Origin: Glycine soja | Lineage: Eukaryota; Streptophyta; Magnoliopsida; Fabales; Fabaceae | Direction of reading: 5' to 3' | NCBI RefSeq assembly: GCF_004193775.1 | Contig: NC_041019.1 | Span: 1,433,501 to 1,497,500, forward strand | Length of the DNA: 64,000 bases | Shown here: positions 54,167 to 64,000 of the stretch, piece after piece | Position numbering within the stretch: the first letter of the stretch is position 1 | Layout of the letters: every line of letters starts with the position of its first letter | The notes under the pieces: model-generated | What the model was told of the DNA's origin: nothing | The model's database searches: none | Seen by the model: the letters and a program-made list of their open reading frames with translations, nothing else | Position numbers and translations under genes: made by a program

Positions 54167-55487
54167 TGTTAACTCATTGGCAAGTGGACTAAATTGTCAC
54201 AAGTAATAAAATAAAATAAAAGTCTGAGTATCAAGTCCACAGGAGCTTTATTTGTACTTAAATTAATGTAAACCCAAATTTTCAAACAAGAGATAAAGAA
54301 TTGAGAGTGAAAAGTTAAAGGGCTAGTAAAAGGCAAGAAGATAAGAAAATAAACAATAATTTGAATGCAAAACATGACTTCAAAATGCAATTGTGTTGAA
54401 ACTTAGCATGCCAAAACTACTTGTGCTACAATGTTAATATTTTTTCTCTATCTAATATTATCCCCGTGTTTACTCGCATTTACTATGATATTCTATCTTT
54501 GGAACCCCGCATCAAGAGCCTAATTTATCTATTTTTTCTCCCAAATTCCTTTGCAAAGATAAAATAGTAAATCATATTAAGATTAAAGATGTATGAAATA
54601 AGCTAAACAAACATCATTCTATTCCTAGACATGATTTCATTTAGATGTTCTTTCCCAATTCTCTAGGAAACAACCATTTTCAAATGCATTATCTCCTAAA
54701 CAATACATGAGCATGGGTGATTAAACCACAATCAATAATAATAAAGCACATAAAAGAACAATAGAACTGAAATTGCATTAAATAAATAGTAAGGAAGAGT
54801 TACATTACAAGAGTTTGGTCTATCAGGCTCTCAACAATGAGGGGTTTAGCCTCTACCATGAGAGACTTTACACTTTAAGGGTTGATGGAGGTAAAAGAAG
54901 AAAAGGGATGAATAAAGAAAGAGAAGGAGAGAATGGTTATAGAAGGAGGGTTTCCCCTATTAGAGATGTTCAGGCTTTGGGTGTATTCAAGAGAGAGTTC
55001 TAAGTTTCGGTGTGTCTTTCTCCTTTTGCTTAAGGTAGCTTAAAATTCACACGATCTCACGCTAAGAGCGCCCTTCTGGGCTTAGCAGGTATGGCGGTGA
55101 TCACGCACTAAGTGCGACGGCATCTGGGCTTAGCGAGTATGGTAGCAAGCACGCACTTAGCGCGAGATTCACACTAAACGCGCCTTTGGGCTTCTTCATG
55201 AATCTTCTTCACGCTAAGCTTGATCTGACTACTAAGTGAGACGACGCGCTAAGCCTTTCTTGTATGCTAAACAAGCTGTCTCCATCTTCAATTTTTTTTC
55301 AAGACTTTTTCTTCACGTTTTTGCATCAATTTTTTCTCCGGCACTTGTAATTTCCTTCTTTTGAATCTTGCTGATCAAGAATCAAAATGATATTAAAATC
55401 CTCATTATTTCATTGAAAACAACAGTAAAGTAGAGGAATTCTTAGTCAAAATTGACTATCAATTAAACCCAAATTTCCCAGTTATCA
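54167..55487 (-). mobile_element. Solo LTR (1,321 bp) nested in the hAT transposase
   Basis: The insert begins TGTTAAC and ends GTTATCA (plus strand), the TG...CA ends of an LTR. It is flanked by TGTGT (54162-54166) and TGTGC (55488-55492), a 5-bp target duplication with one mismatch. Removing it rejoins the transposase frame (CAH-ILNLIV). No gag or pol, primer-binding site or second LTR is inside, so it is a solo LTR left by LTR-LTR recombination. On the minus strand it has an LTR-like tail (TACTTGTGACAATTTAGTCC) and many CGCTTAGCGTG-like motifs at 55050-55260, which I recall from soybean Gypsy LTRs. Confidence 0.82.
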
Positions 55488-57360
55488 TGTGCTGAACGCT
55501 GCATATGTATAAACTCTTCATTCAACAAAGTATGATCATTTCAAACACTAAGACCTCTACTTAAATATGAAATGGCTACACTGTTAGCACTTGCATTATC
55601 AACTGTTATACAACAAATTTTTTGAATCCCTCATTCTTTCAGGCAATTCTCTAGGGCTATCCAAGTGGTTTCACCTTTGTGGTCACCAATCAAACAAAAT
55701 TTTAGTATTTTCTTATGCAACCTAAATACTTCATCAATGTAATAAGTTGTCACACACATGTAATTCACATTTTGGATTAATGTCCATGTATCAATTGTAA
55801 GTGAAACCATTGTTTATTTGCAAACAATATGCATTCCAACTGCTTTTCATTATTAAACACTTGAATGCAATATCTAGCAATAGTCACATGAGAAGAAATA
55901 TTAAAATAAGGTTGAGCCACTTCCATAAACTTCCTAAACCTTTCATATTCAACAAATTTAAAAGAAAGTTCATTTGTAATGATCATCTTTGCAAGTTCTA
56001 TAATAGTTCTCTCTTGATTGAAATCAACAAATTTCACACTAAGAGCATTAGGGTCACCCTCACATTTCTTTCCAACAATAATTGTTTTTTTATTTCTCAT
56101 CAACCTGCCTAAAGGGTTTTTCATACATGAAGCTAAATGTTTGTTCAAGTTTTTGGTTCCATATTTAGAACTATTAGCCTTATAGCATTTTTTACAATAC
56201 TTGCAAAAGGCATCATTATTTACCCTATCAAAATGATTCCACACTTCAGAAGGGGATCAAATAGAGCTTGCGACCCTTGTTGTGTGGGAACCTCCAGCAC
56301 TTGTTTTGTTTTGATTGTGATGGAGCACCAGCTGCTACAGGTTCAGTAGGGGACATTGAGAGGGAGTAAACGGTGGCAAAGGACTTAAGACATTGACACT
56401 TCCAATAAAACTTCTATTTTCCATTTGTCAAATTTAATAATTTAACAACCGTCAACTACAAGTCTACAACGTGTATCATATAAAAAATAATGAATAATAA
56501 TATAAATACAACTATATATTTTTTCTTAAGTGAATAACATCTACAAATTACACTCAAATGAGTCACTTAAGCATAATTATTAATACAACTATATATTTTC
56601 TTATGTGGCAAGAACATTATACTTTGTTTAGAGTTGTACAAATACTTACTTAGTAGTAGACAAGTGACTAGGAATTTTATTACCAAGAACTTATTCCACA
56701 AATCCAAATTCCAAATTCATGTTCTAACCTCTAACAACTATATATATATTCCTTGTCATTTGATGAGTATGCTTTGATTTCCTATGGAATCTCATCTTTG
56801 TCTCTAATTTGTATTCATTGAAACTCTTGAATTAGAAAAGCCACATGTACCTAGTATCATTTGATCATAATTCATATCCTTATGTGATCCAAATTTTCTT
56901 TGCTAATAATGTTATTTAAAACATGTACTATCTCTTTATTTCTACATCAACCAAGAATGTATTTCTTGATATTCATACCAGATTTTTGTCACACTGTTCC
57001 CCACAGTGATAGTTCCTAAATATAATTTTTTATGAGTCGAAGACAAATAAAAAACCACATTTATAACAAGCAATACAAACAAAGCAGTCACAATATAGCA
57101 ATCTATCATATGCTGTAAGAGAATATCAGGAAGGTAATCATAAAATGAGATAAAGGCTGAATAATTTGTAAAATATCTCCACCTAGAGAGTATAAGTACA
57201 GATTTTAATAACCACATCAAAAGAATAAAAAAAAAATTATGTTTCAGACACATTCACCACAGTGATGGTTTCTTAAAAAAAATCATCTATCGATTCATAT
57301 GTACCAATTATTAATACAATAATGCAGTTAAATATGCAGTAAGCATTTTGTCTACCAGTG

Positions 57361-57715
57361 CCATGTAGACGTAGGAGAGTGACAGAGAGGTTGCGGCAGC
57401 ATCGCCGGCGTAGCGCAGTCGCGCAGAGAGATTGAGAGAGGATGGAGATGCGAAGCGCCAAAGAGAAAGGCGGAGCAGAGACCTGAGAAAGGACGCAGTC
57501 ACGCAGTCGCACAACCGCGAGGGAGGAAGAGGCGGAGCGAGCGCAACGGCGCGGAGGGACGGAGATGCGAAGCATCAGAGAGCGAGGTGGAGCGGAGACC
57601 TTAGCGCTGCGACGACGGTGAACAAAGAGGCCGAGTGCAGTGGCGCGGAAGGAGGGCCGGACCGTCGGAGGGAGACGCGGAGTCGGAGTAGTCGAGTAGA
57701 CATAGTGGGGGGCGA
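57361..57715 (-). promoter_or_regulatory. GC-rich 5' leader/promoter of the hAT element
   Basis: A 350-bp GC-rich island in otherwise AT-rich DNA, pyrimidine-rich on the minus strand, lying upstream of the transposase on its sense strand. It contains an imperfect tandem repeat with a period of about 117 bp (GGAGATGCGAAGC at 57444 and 57561). It is most likely the untranslated leader of the transposase transcript. Frames read through it are not credible proteins. Confidence 0.5.
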
Positions 57716-57939
57716 TATCGCGATAGGATTTATCCTCTGGGAGGAATAATTAATTAATTGGTAATATATTATTTTTTTTATAATATTAATTTATTATATA
57801 AAGGTTTCATCGGACTCGGTATTATGTAACCCGTCCCGAATATGATTAGGTTTTATAAGGTTGGATTAGGTTTGATTCAATAAAAAAAACTTATCCAAAT
57901 TAATTGGGTTAGATTGGATCATTGGATTATTTGTACATA

Positions 57940-57947
57940 AGTTTAAG
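57940..57947. repeat. hAT target-site duplication, right copy
   Basis: AGTTTAAG, the partner of 51975-51982, directly after the degraded right end of the transposon. Confidence 0.75.
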
Positions 57948-59470
57948 AACATAATCGATGGAATTTGACAATTCATGAAGGGTATTTAGGCAATGTTTGT
58001 CTAGGTTTTCTTTCTTTTTTTTATTTTGTAAAAAAAACATTTTGCTTAATATTTTTTCCTTAATGATTAGTAATATAAAATATAAAAAAATGTTAGCAAC
58101 ACACTCTTTTTAACACATATTTTTCCATTGGTTAAAAATTATTAAAAACTACAAAAATTAGAAGAAAAAATTATTAAATAAGAAATGAGACTCACAAAAA
58201 TTTATAAATTTTAATAAATTTTAACTAATAATAGTGTTATTAACATTTCTGGATATAGAGATTAATGAGGGGTTTTCTAATCTTTTCTTTATTAAAAAAA
58301 TATGATGTAAAGGTCTAAATTTATAGTCCTCATGTAAATCACGTGTGTGTATTTGGAAAATATTCAAGTATCTATTAGAGCTATCTATATAATACGGTGG
58401 AGTGGAGTTGAGTCATATAGCCTCTCACCTACAATGACTAGGACTCTCGCAAATATTGGTGCGCAAACTCCTTGCTTCTGTATTTTTAGAGAACGAGAGG
58501 TAATATATGATCCATCCATGAGTATGCGAATTGGGAATGATGCATGATTTTGCTCATATCAAAGGGGGAGAGGGGTGACGACTAATATATCTTATAGTTA
58601 AATAGATAAAATGTTTTGATTTTTGTGATATTTTTTTAACAATAATCGTTGAATATCAAAAACTTATTATTATTTTTTTAGGACGAGGAAGGTGCTGTAA
58701 ATGAAAAGGAAGTAATAAATTGAAGTTTATCAAAACCAATGCTTTCGGCTTCTGAAATACGAGATCTACATAAAGACAATTCTAATGAATGTTATGAAGA
58801 GTTTGATTGGAAAATCAATGGCAAAAGGAAGAAAATTTATTAACTCGATGTAATTAAAATTGGTGAAATAATAAAATCTATATTAAAAAAAAATTACGCA
58901 ATAGCTCTTGAAACGAATCCCCAACAAACGATATGAATTTCATGTAGAAATTTGGTACTTTGATACAGAAAGAGGCAAAATGAAATGATTTTGTCATTTT
59001 GAGCTTTGATTTATTAGTAGAAAACCGTTCCAAATTCTGAATTGCCAAATTTTGGGAAAATGGTAATCCAGATTGATCTTTTGTGTGAGTGTGGTGATCT
59101 TGAATGTTCATTAAGAGCTAATCATTAATAGTATTTATTTATCACACACAAAAAAATCTTAAATATACTCCTATAAATATTTATATATAAACAAGGCACT
59201 TTAAATTGACAACGTGCAAAAATCATACAGGATTCGTAGCAGACCTAATCTTCGTGTGCCCCTAGGCATTTAACCTAGGGAACCAAGGATCAAGTTACAA
59301 AAGAATATTATTTTAAAAGAATTTGTTTGGGACTATATAGACCAAAGAACAAATAACTGTGGCTATGTACACTAGCAAGATAAATAATACAAAATTTAGA
59401 CAAAAATTTCTTTTCAACCATGTATCCTGTTTTCCAATTTCAAAGCTGTCACTAAAGACAGAAACGGGTA
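57948..59470. other. Intergenic region and 3' flank of the CSI1-type gene
   Basis: No gene supported. A small MITE lies at 58088-58248. A frame at about 58690-58850 (+) reads LSASEIRDLHKDNSNECYEE and could be a captured exon scrap, but I recognise no family. A palindromic CCTAGG pair occurs at about 59250-59280. The 3' UTR of the CSI1-type gene probably fills the last 100-350 bases; TTTATT at about 59134 is a possible minus-strand polyadenylation signal. Confidence 0.45.
58088..58248. mobile_element. Small MITE, about 160 bp
   Basis: The left end AAATGTTAGCAACAC and the inverted right end (minus strand AAATGTTAATAACAC) agree at 13 of 15 bases. The interior is AT-rich and non-coding. This end motif is one I recall as frequent in soybean intergenic DNA. 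Confidence 0.55.
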
Positions 59471-62400
59471 TCACTTGTTAGACCACTGAAATTCTATTTC
59501 TAAATTCCTCGAGGGTCCACTTTTACTTTCCGGCAACAGAGTGTACTCTCCAGATACTGCACCTAGCATTACTACCCGATCAATCTGGATTGTCACTTTC
59601 CCAAATGAACTCTGTGGTCAGATAAAAAAAAAATAGATGGGTTAAGCGGAAGCCTAAAACCAAAATAACTGAAGATGGATAGACTGCATTTACAAGTCCA
59701 ATTTTTCCACAATTACCTTTCCCATTTTGCTCTTGTTTTTGCAAGAAATGTGAAGCTTTTGGCCTTTTGGAGGACTCTCAAAGGACCATGTAAAGCTCTC
59801 ATCCCACTCCGGATTAGGGCCAGTTGAGACCACCTGATCAGCACATTCTCATGGTAATTAGCACATTCACTTTCCGAGTAGGAAATCACATCAAAATAGA
59901 AAGAAAACATGATTTTCCACGAATTGTATATTGTGATAACCACAGATTCAGAATGCAAATCATTGTCCCTAGCGTTTAAAACAATAGAAAAGAAATTGAA
60001 GTGGGTGTGGCTCTTGGCAAGTGAGAACCATATACTTCCGTATCAATATTGTAACAAATCGCATTTAAGTCAAAAGCTACTTCAAAAGGAAAGAAAAAAA
60101 CAATTTGGGTGAATCTGGATTCTAAAGTCTGGCAACAGAACTGCAATGGAATATGTAATAGTCAACTGGATTTTTTTTTCTAGGAAGTAGCTATAAAGGT
60201 CTATATCCTAATTGGGCATTTTCTAATATTGGCATAATTTCGATAAGGACATAGCAGATAACATTATTTATTATGCAAAAGATTGACATGGAGATACAGT
60301 CATATATTAGTCTCACATAAAACAAGCACGTCATCCATTTCAACTAATCCTAGTGCACTAGTGGAGAAGAAGATCACAAAGCAAGATAATAAATACAAAA
60401 TTATTTTTAAAATACCTTGGTTTGCCTTGGAGGAGTGTTTCCGAGTGTAAGCTTGCAAAAAACACTTGGGTTTCCAACAGATTGCTTCATGTTGTTACCG
60501 CGCTTGATGATCACCACCAATGTTCCTGGCAAACACTGCAATAAAAATTCTGCCTTCTCCTGAAAGCGAGGTGGGCCAGACTGGATTAAGTACTGCAGCA
60601 AAGGTATAGCATCTGCAGCTGCTATTGACTGAGCTCTTGAAACTTCTGCTGGACATGCTGACCAAGCTTGCCTAAGCAGGAAAAGTGCATTCAAGGCAGC
60701 TTCCTGAGTAGCCTCAGAGCCTGTCTTTAAGGACGTAACCAAATGGGGAATGCTAAGTGTTGCTGGTTCAGTTGCTCTCAGTCTTGGGAAGTTGCTAAAT
60801 AGAGAATTTAAGGCTTTAAGATACTCATCATTCACAGATCCAGTAGCCCATAAGTCCTTTTCAATAGCAGCTAAAAGAACAGACACAAAAAATGTTAGGC
60901 ATATTTACATACTGATGAGAGAGGTTATCAAGGTGAAGCAACTTATTGTCAGACAGACAGAATCAACATTGCTCACCAATGAATTCAGATTAGAAATAGC
61001 ACCTTTATCTACAGACAAGACTTTCAAATTCAACCTATACTTTCTCTGATACATTAATGAATATTTACAGAAGACTAGGCGCCTATTTTAGCTAGAAGAG
61101 GTTATATAGAACAACTAAGAGTCAAGCTGTTCAACTTATGAAGCAATTAAGTGCACTACAAGTTTTACTATTCATTTGTTCCTTCCCCAAATTTTTGGTT
61201 TCATTACCAATAATCAACCAAAAAGAATCAGCTCTGCTATTTTTCCAAAAGATGTATTAAAAGTCACATGTAGCATTTTTGTTTTTTTTTTTTATTGAAA
61301 ATCAAGTTATGCTTCTGCTTATAATAGCAAAGAAAAATGCTTTACTATGTCTATGACTATGAGAATCAATTATTTGATTCAAGAACAAGAAAACAACATC
61401 AGAAATTATCATGTGAAAAGTAACAAATACACCATTCTATATGATGAAAAGCGAAGATAAGATATACCGTAGTGGTTCAGAGTAAAAATAACAAGTATTT
61501 AACACTGCACGATAGGAAAATAACTCACCAGTTATTGCTCTGACTGTTTCACTAGAAGCATACTCTTGAATGGTATGATTTGAAAATAGAAGTTTAATAA
61601 ACATTGCAGCCTGAACAGATGTTTCAGGATCACTTGAACCTATCAGATCCAGTATAACCTGAACCCCACCCGCCTCTGCAACTGCTCTTTTATTTGATCG
61701 ACTGTACATCACAAGGTTTTGCAGAGCACATATGGCTACAACTTTCATTTCTTCAGTTGGTTGGTCTTCAAGCACATTCACTAAAGCACGACAAGCTGAA
61801 ACTGCATCACTTGTCCGAGCAAGACCCTCATTCTGAAATAGATCACCAAGAGCCAAAGTTGCTAATAGCCTTGCTTGTTGTGCTTGGGTTTGTGGGTCCA
61901 AGAGATAATGGGATAATGGTAAGATGGCTGACTTGGTAACTTTTGTTTCTCTGATCTTTACATTGTTAAGCAAAACTTCTAAGAGTCTTGCAGCAGTTTC
62001 CTCGCACTGATGAGATCTTAGGAGCTCCAATAGAGCCTCTATAGCACCACTTTCAGCCATTGCTTCAGCGCTAGTTCCGTCATCACTTTCCAACACAAGA
62101 AGAGCATTTAATGCACCAACAACTGTGCTTTCTAAGCCAGACCGAAGCAGCCTAACCAAAACAGCAACTGGAACTTCCAAGTAGTATTCAGAACTAAATT
62201 GTAGAATACTAGCCAAAACAGAGGCAGCAGACTCCCATAAAGCATGAGGAATGGAAGGATCAGATTGCAATATAACTTTTGAAATTTCAATAACACCACC
62301 TTCTTTTGCAATTTCATTTGGCCATATCAATGCAATACTGACCAGGGCCTTTACAGCTCTTTGCTGCAATATATGTATACCAGAACCAAGAACTCGTATA

Positions 62401-64000
62401 AGAGGGCCAATTACCTGTTGCGTCACCGGATCTTTCTGAAGGTGTTCTTCTAAAAGTAGATGCGAGAGAAGCTCAGCAGCCAACTGTTGCACTGCTGATA
62501 TTGGAGAATCAAGCAAAGGGATAAGAGGTTCAATAACTTGGTGACAAGTCAATGTGTAATCAGCACGACACTGCGGATGTTCTAAGATATTAACTAAAAC
62601 CTGCAATGCACTATGTTGTCCATCTGGCCCAAATTCTTCTCTTGTCAGCAACATAAACAGGGGTTCAACTACTTTAGCAGCCGATGGTCCTTTAGCTATG
62701 CTAGCATTATTGGTCAATATACGCAACAATTCTGCAAAAGCTGCACATAGATAATCAGGTGCTTCATGAAGGATGTCAAGTATGCTTTCAATAACTCCAG
62801 CTTTCACCATTTCCATTTTACAAGCTGGCCTGTCTTTTCCTAACTTGACCAGAGCTCTGGAAATGGCCTCATGAAGTACATGATTCCTACCATAAAGTAG
62901 GCCAACAAGAGGAATAACTGCACCATGTGCAGCAACTAATTCAGCCAGTTGCTCATCATCAACAAGCCTATCCAATGCACGGACAACTGAATGGTGAGCA
63001 GGACTAAACTCACTTACAAGGAGAGAGACCAGAGGTTCAACACAATGTGCAGCAGCCATTGTAGACCGAATCCTTGTATTTCCAAAAAGAACAGAACATA
63101 ATTCAGCAGCATCCCCTTTGAGGTCCATTGAGCAATCTGATGAGAGAATCCTGCAAAGAACATCCACTGCATTCATCTCAACATCTGCAACAGCAAGTGC
63201 TTTTGAAGGGTTTTCACTCAGTAACCTAACCAATGCAGCAATTGCAGCATGCTGCTCTCTCTCTAAACCAGTATTAAGAATCTCCACCAAGGGTTGAACA
63301 GCTTGTCGAGCAGTCTCTGCATTTCTAATATGGTCAGCAGAGAATAAACTTTCCAAAGCTTTTGCAGCCCTATACCTTGCAGCTCTTCCTCCTAAACGCA
63401 AGACAGCTACAAGTTGAGTAACAGCTCCAAATGCTGACTCATGTCTCCGAATTTCTGCACTGCTAAACAGAATTCCTAACAAATCTGTAGCAGCTTCTTC
63501 CGTTGCATCTTGCGGACCTAGTGAAAGATACTTGGAAAGTGCCTCTAGGGCCCCTGCCTCAACCATTAAAATCTTATTCGATGGACAATCTATAGAAAGC
63601 TGAGTCAAAAGCCCAAGTGCTAAAAATGGTGCTCCTGGGCGTTCTGGAATTGGTTTGAGCAGATCAACTAGAGCAGGTATTGCCTTCCGAGAAGTGGCAC
63701 CAACTCTTATGTCATCAACTCTAAACAACCTCTCAAGAGCAACTTGATCAGGATAATGCACCAAAGAAAATTCATCTGACAATTCCAGAAGATCCTGTAT
63801 ATCAGAATCAGCACAGCCAAGCAAGGAGATAAGTCCACCTGCTGCCCCAGAATTTGCCACAGACAGAAGTGTTCCCCTGCTACCATTACAGACTAGGCTA
63901 GCTATTGATTGTGCAGCAAAATATCTGTTCGCTGATTCCTCTGACTTCAATAAGTTGGCAAGGGCTGGTATAGATTTCATGGTTGCATGCGCTCGTATGA
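59471..64000 (-). CDS. CSI1: CELLULOSE SYNTHASE INTERACTIVE protein, C-terminal half (gene runs off the window)
   Basis: The protein links cellulose synthase complexes at the plasma membrane to cortical microtubules. Four exons are visible: 61529-64000 (start outside the window), 60416-60870, 59717-59833 and 59471-59611, with GT-AG introns and continuous frame, giving about 1,060 C-terminal residues of a protein usually near 2,150. The first exon encodes many armadillo-type repeats (for example AAVALVRLL-like [42 protein letters not shown]). The last three exons encode the end of the ARM array and a C2 domain: [59 protein letters not shown], ending FQWSNK. That C-terminus is what I remember for CSI1/POM2; the paralogues CSI2 and CSI3 remain possible. 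No frameshift or stop was seen. Confidence 0.93.

Larger units (their letters stand above)
52850..56356 (-). pseudogene. Decayed hAT transposase (BED zinc finger, RNase-H-like core, dimerisation domain)
   Basis: Minus-strand relic. It may begin at the ATG at 56354-56356 (MSPTEPVAAGAPSQ), then shifts frame. A BED finger follows (VWNHFDRV, CKYC, SKYGTKNLNKHLASC with H-x3-C) at about 56115-56244. The core keeps LTIDTWT (about 55772-55808, first catalytic Asp) and ITVDNASAN (about 55580-55612, second Asp). The solo LTR then splits the CAHILNLIV region. After it come NLIVCDGFKEID, VPTRWNSTYLML, LHVTAKNF, CLNRWRHEDDPVIQK, FLDLCYKFDYIEFCF, and the C-terminal SFESAFSTKG with the hAT dimerisation block, ending near 52850. 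Several stops and frameshifts, the LTR insertion and a tandem duplication make it non-functional. Confidence 0.88.
51983..57939 (-). mobile_element. Full-length, inactive hAT transposon with 8-bp target duplication
   Basis: The left end TAGGGTGTTCACG is typical of plant hAT elements. AGTTTAAG occurs immediately outside both ends (51975-51982 and 57940-57947), the 8-bp duplication expected for hAT. The right end is degraded (reads TATGTACA inward on the minus strand, against TAGGGTGTTCA). Subterminal TTGGAT/ATCCAA motifs cluster at both ends. Inside lies a decayed transposase on the minus strand, a GC-rich leader near the right end, a nested solo LTR and a 195-bp tandem duplication. Without the nested insert the element is about 4.6 kb, a normal autonomous size. 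Confidence 0.8.

Noticed and set aside
57273..57749. Arg- and Ala-rich open frames on both strands in the GC-rich island
   Set aside because: GC-rich DNA lacks stops by chance. The frames overlap on both strands and carry internal repeats; the region is better explained as a transposon leader.

Overview
The window is plant nuclear DNA. It is AT-rich, its genes have many GT-AG introns, and it carries plant-specific families: SULTR2 sulfate transporters, a heavy-metal-associated isoprenylated protein, a CELLULOSE SYNTHASE INTERACTIVE protein, a plant GPI-type aspartic protease, and hAT, LTR and MITE repeats. The repeat styles and protein sequences look like a legume, most likely soybean (Glycine). 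That species call is inference from recognition, not from a search.

Layout. 1-9 kb: AT-rich intergenic DNA with microsatellites and a decayed LTR-retrotransposon piece near 4.8-5.3 kb. 9.26-16.16 kb and 20.72-27.12 kb (+): two tandem SULTR2-type sulfate transporter genes, each with 12 coding exons and the same intron phases (668 and 653 aa by my splicing). The second has a near-perfect miR395 target site ending one base before its ATG. The first lacks that site at the same place and has lost several residues conserved in the family, including the glutamate of transmembrane helix 8. 28.97-31.92 kb (-): a multi-exon pseudogene of the plastid prephenate/aspartate aminotransferase (PAT). 36.68-37.76 kb (-): an intron-free CDS for a TRAPPC12-like TPR protein. 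40.41-41.26 kb (-): a two-exon HIPP metal-binding gene. 41.4-47.7 kb: intergenic DNA with MITE-like inverted repeats. 47.70-50.83 kb (-): a ten-exon GPI-anchored aspartic protease. 51.98-57.94 kb: a full-length but dead hAT transposon with an 8-bp target duplication, carrying a nested 1.3-kb solo LTR and a 195-bp tandem duplication. 59.47 kb to the window edge (-): the 3' half of a CSI1-type gene (ARM repeats plus C2 domain), which continues past base 64000.

The genes do not form a functional cluster. The coherent biology is in sulfate transport: a recent-looking tandem pair that has diverged in both regulation (miR395 site) and in the transport core. From memory, SULTR2;1/aspartic protease and CSI1/PAT are also near neighbours in Arabidopsis, which suggests old conserved gene order. 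Exon limits below were read by eye from splice consensus, reading-frame continuity and comparison of the two SULTR copies; they have not been checked against transcripts.
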